NCBI GenBank assembly: GCA_002413455.1
Contig: DHXA01000152.1
Coordinates: forward strand, 1,047 to 7,820
Source: Rhodanobacter sp. UBA5168
GTDB taxonomy: Bacteria > Pseudomonadota > Gammaproteobacteria > Xanthomonadales > Rhodanobacteraceae
Direction: 5' to 3'
DNA: 6,774 bases
Position 1 is the first letter of the stretch. Each line of letters opens with the position of its first letter. Shown in pieces: positions 5,570 to 6,774 of the stretch. The position numbers and the translations under genes are program-made. The notes beneath the pieces were generated by a model. The model worked only from the letters and a program-made list of their open reading frames with translations, was not told the origin of the DNA and made no database searches.

Positions 5570-6774
5570 CTATGCGTTCGTCGAGCCCTGCCCCAGCCTG
5601 CCCACCCAGCGGTACAGCAGCAGCATCACCACGATGAACGCCGCGCCGCCGACCCACAGTGCCGGGCCGTGCGCAAATGCATCGCCGACCAGGTCGAGCG
5701 GATAATCCTTGCCGGAAAACGCGACGAAGGCGGCGATCACCACACCGAGCAAGCCCTCGCCCACGATCATGCCGGAAGCCAGCAGCACGCCGAGTTGCTT
5801 GGTCGCCTCGGGATTCTTCGAGTTGCGGTCGGCGCGGCGGTCGAACCACCAGCCGGCGACCGCACCGACCACCACCATCAGCGTGCTCTGGGTCGGCAGG
5901 TAGATGCCCAGGCCCACCGCCAGCGGCGACAGGTGCGCGGACTTGGTCGTGCGGCGCAGCACTTCGTCGATGATGATCATCACCACGCCGACTGCCGCAC
6001 CGATCTCGATCAGGCTCCAGTCGATGTTGTTCTTGATCACGCCTTGCGCGAGCGCCGAGATCAATCCGGCCTGCGGTGCGGGCAGTGCATTGGCGCGCTG
6101 CGGGCCGGGCGCGCCGACGAAGCCGTAGGCATGGTTGAGCAGGTCGAGGATCGGCGGAATGATCGCCGCACCGGCGATCACGCCGATCACCAGCGCCCAC
6201 TGCTGCTTGGACGGCGTCGCATCGACCAGTTGCCCGGTCTTCAGATCCTGCAGGTTGTTGTTGGCGATCGCCGCTGCGGCAAACACGATCGAGGTGATGA
6301 ACAGGGCGAATGCCACCAGCGCGTTCTCGCTGCCGGCGGGCAGCGTCGAGCGGATGCCGAATACCAGCAGCAACGCCGCGCTGATCACCACGATGATGCC
6401 GATGCCCGACAGCGGGCTGTTCGACGAACCGATCAGGCCGGCCATGTAGCCGCACACGGCGGACACGAAGAAGCTCATCAACACCACGAAGATCAGCCCG
6501 GCCACCACCAGCGCCACCACGTGATCGCCCAGCCCATGGCCTGAGGTCGTCGCGAAGTTCGCGATCAGCCAGCCGATCGGCAGCAGGCACACCAGCGAGA
6601 TCAGGCCGACCTGCCCGATCGGGATGTCATGCTCGGTACGTGGCAGCGAGGCGGCATTGCCCGCGCCGCGCACGCGCGAAGCGGCCATGGCGGAGGTCAA
6701 GCCGGTGATCACCGGCTTGACCAGCTTGGCCAGGGTCCAGATCGCGGCCACGCCGATGGTGCCGGCGCCGACGA
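5570..6774 (-). CDS. OPT-family oligopeptide transporter, C-terminal part
   Basis: The C-terminal ~400 residues of an integral membrane transporter of the OPT family, which takes up oligopeptides or metal-chelate compounds with protons. The frame is open through the right edge, so the N-terminal part lies outside; bacterial members are usually about 600-700 aa. In the visible fragment, a membrane segment ending in a basic loop (about 12-50) is followed by hydrophobic segments up to residue 390. Family-typical blocks are GLIGSSNSPLSGIGI (about 112-126), NNNLQDLKTGQLVDATPSKQ (about 171-190, a conserved polar loop), GLGIYLPTQSTLMVVVGA (about 287-304) and SGMIVGEGLLGVVIA (about 333-347). It ends in TAG at 5572-5570. 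The 141-base gap to mprF and the lack of overlap suggest a separate unit. The substrate cannot be assigned. Confidence 0.9.
   Translation of the reverse strand, partial: VGAGTIGVAAIWTLAKLVKPVITGLTSAMAASRVRGAGNAASLPRTEHDIPIGQVGLISLVCLLPIGWLIANFATTSGHGLGDHVVALVVAGLIFVVLMSFFVSAVCGYMAGLIGSSNSPLSGIGIIVVISAALLLVFGIRSTLPAGSENALVAFALFITSIVFAAAAIANNNLQDLKTGQLVDATPSKQQWALVIGVIAGAAIIPPILDLLNHAYGFVGAPGPQRANALPAPQAGLISALAQGVIKNNIDWSLIEIGAAVGVVMIIIDEVLRRTTKSAHLSPLAVGLGIYLPTQSTLMVVVGAVAGWWFDRRADRNSKNPEATKQLGVLLASGMIVGEGLLGVVIAAFVAFSGKDYPLDLVGDAFAHGPALWVGGAAFIVVMLLLYRWVGRLGQGSTNA

Noticed and set aside
5669..6544. Plus-strand open frame (291 codons) opposite the OPT transporter
   Set aside because: It is His/Asp/Gln/Arg-rich with no domain, and antisense to conserved transporter motifs.

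Overview
The window is GC-rich, densely coded chromosomal DNA. All six recognisable genes lie on the minus strand, so transcription runs from right to left. The codon use, the gene types and the protein sequences suggest a high-GC gammaproteobacterium, perhaps of the Xanthomonadales (Rhodanobacter/Dyella-like). That placement is an inference from general impression, not from a marker gene. I see no mobile element, CRISPR array, tRNA or rRNA, and the only long spacers are 141, 94 and 83 bases.

From right to left: (1) the C-terminal ~400 residues of an OPT-family oligopeptide transporter, entering from beyond the right edge; (2) after a 141-base spacer containing a small dyad, a full-length MprF-type aminoacyl-phosphatidylglycerol synthase/flippase (868 aa, GTG start); (3) overlapping its stop by ATGA, a VirJ/AcvB-type serine hydrolase (268 aa); (4) after a 94-base spacer with a 7-bp inverted repeat, a small AhpD/carboxymuconolactone-decarboxylase-like protein (112 aa, probable TTG start) with an intact CxxCxxxH motif; (5) after 83 bases containing a 12-bp perfect palindrome next to a -10-like hexamer, an RsmC-type 16S rRNA guanine-N2 methyltransferase (356 aa, GTG start); (6) overlapping it by ATGA, the N-terminal 145 residues of an RsuA-type 16S rRNA pseudouridine synthase, which runs off the left edge.

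Two functional modules stand out. The first, mprF-virJ, is a lipid-modification module. MprF attaches an amino acid from aminoacyl-tRNA to phosphatidylglycerol and flips the product to the outer leaflet. VirJ/AcvB-family enzymes hydrolyse aminoacyl-phosphatidylglycerol on the periplasmic side, so the pair can set the level of cationic lipid. The same pairing is known from rhizobia (lpiA-atvA), Agrobacterium (acvB) and Pseudomonas aeruginosa. The second, rsmC-rsuA, joins two enzymes that modify 16S rRNA. Neither module is a new system. The most informative details are the tight translational couplings, the hairpin directly abutting the virJ start codon, and the small palindromes in the spacers. 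Long open frames on the plus strand opposite rsmC and mprF look like GC-rich shadows.
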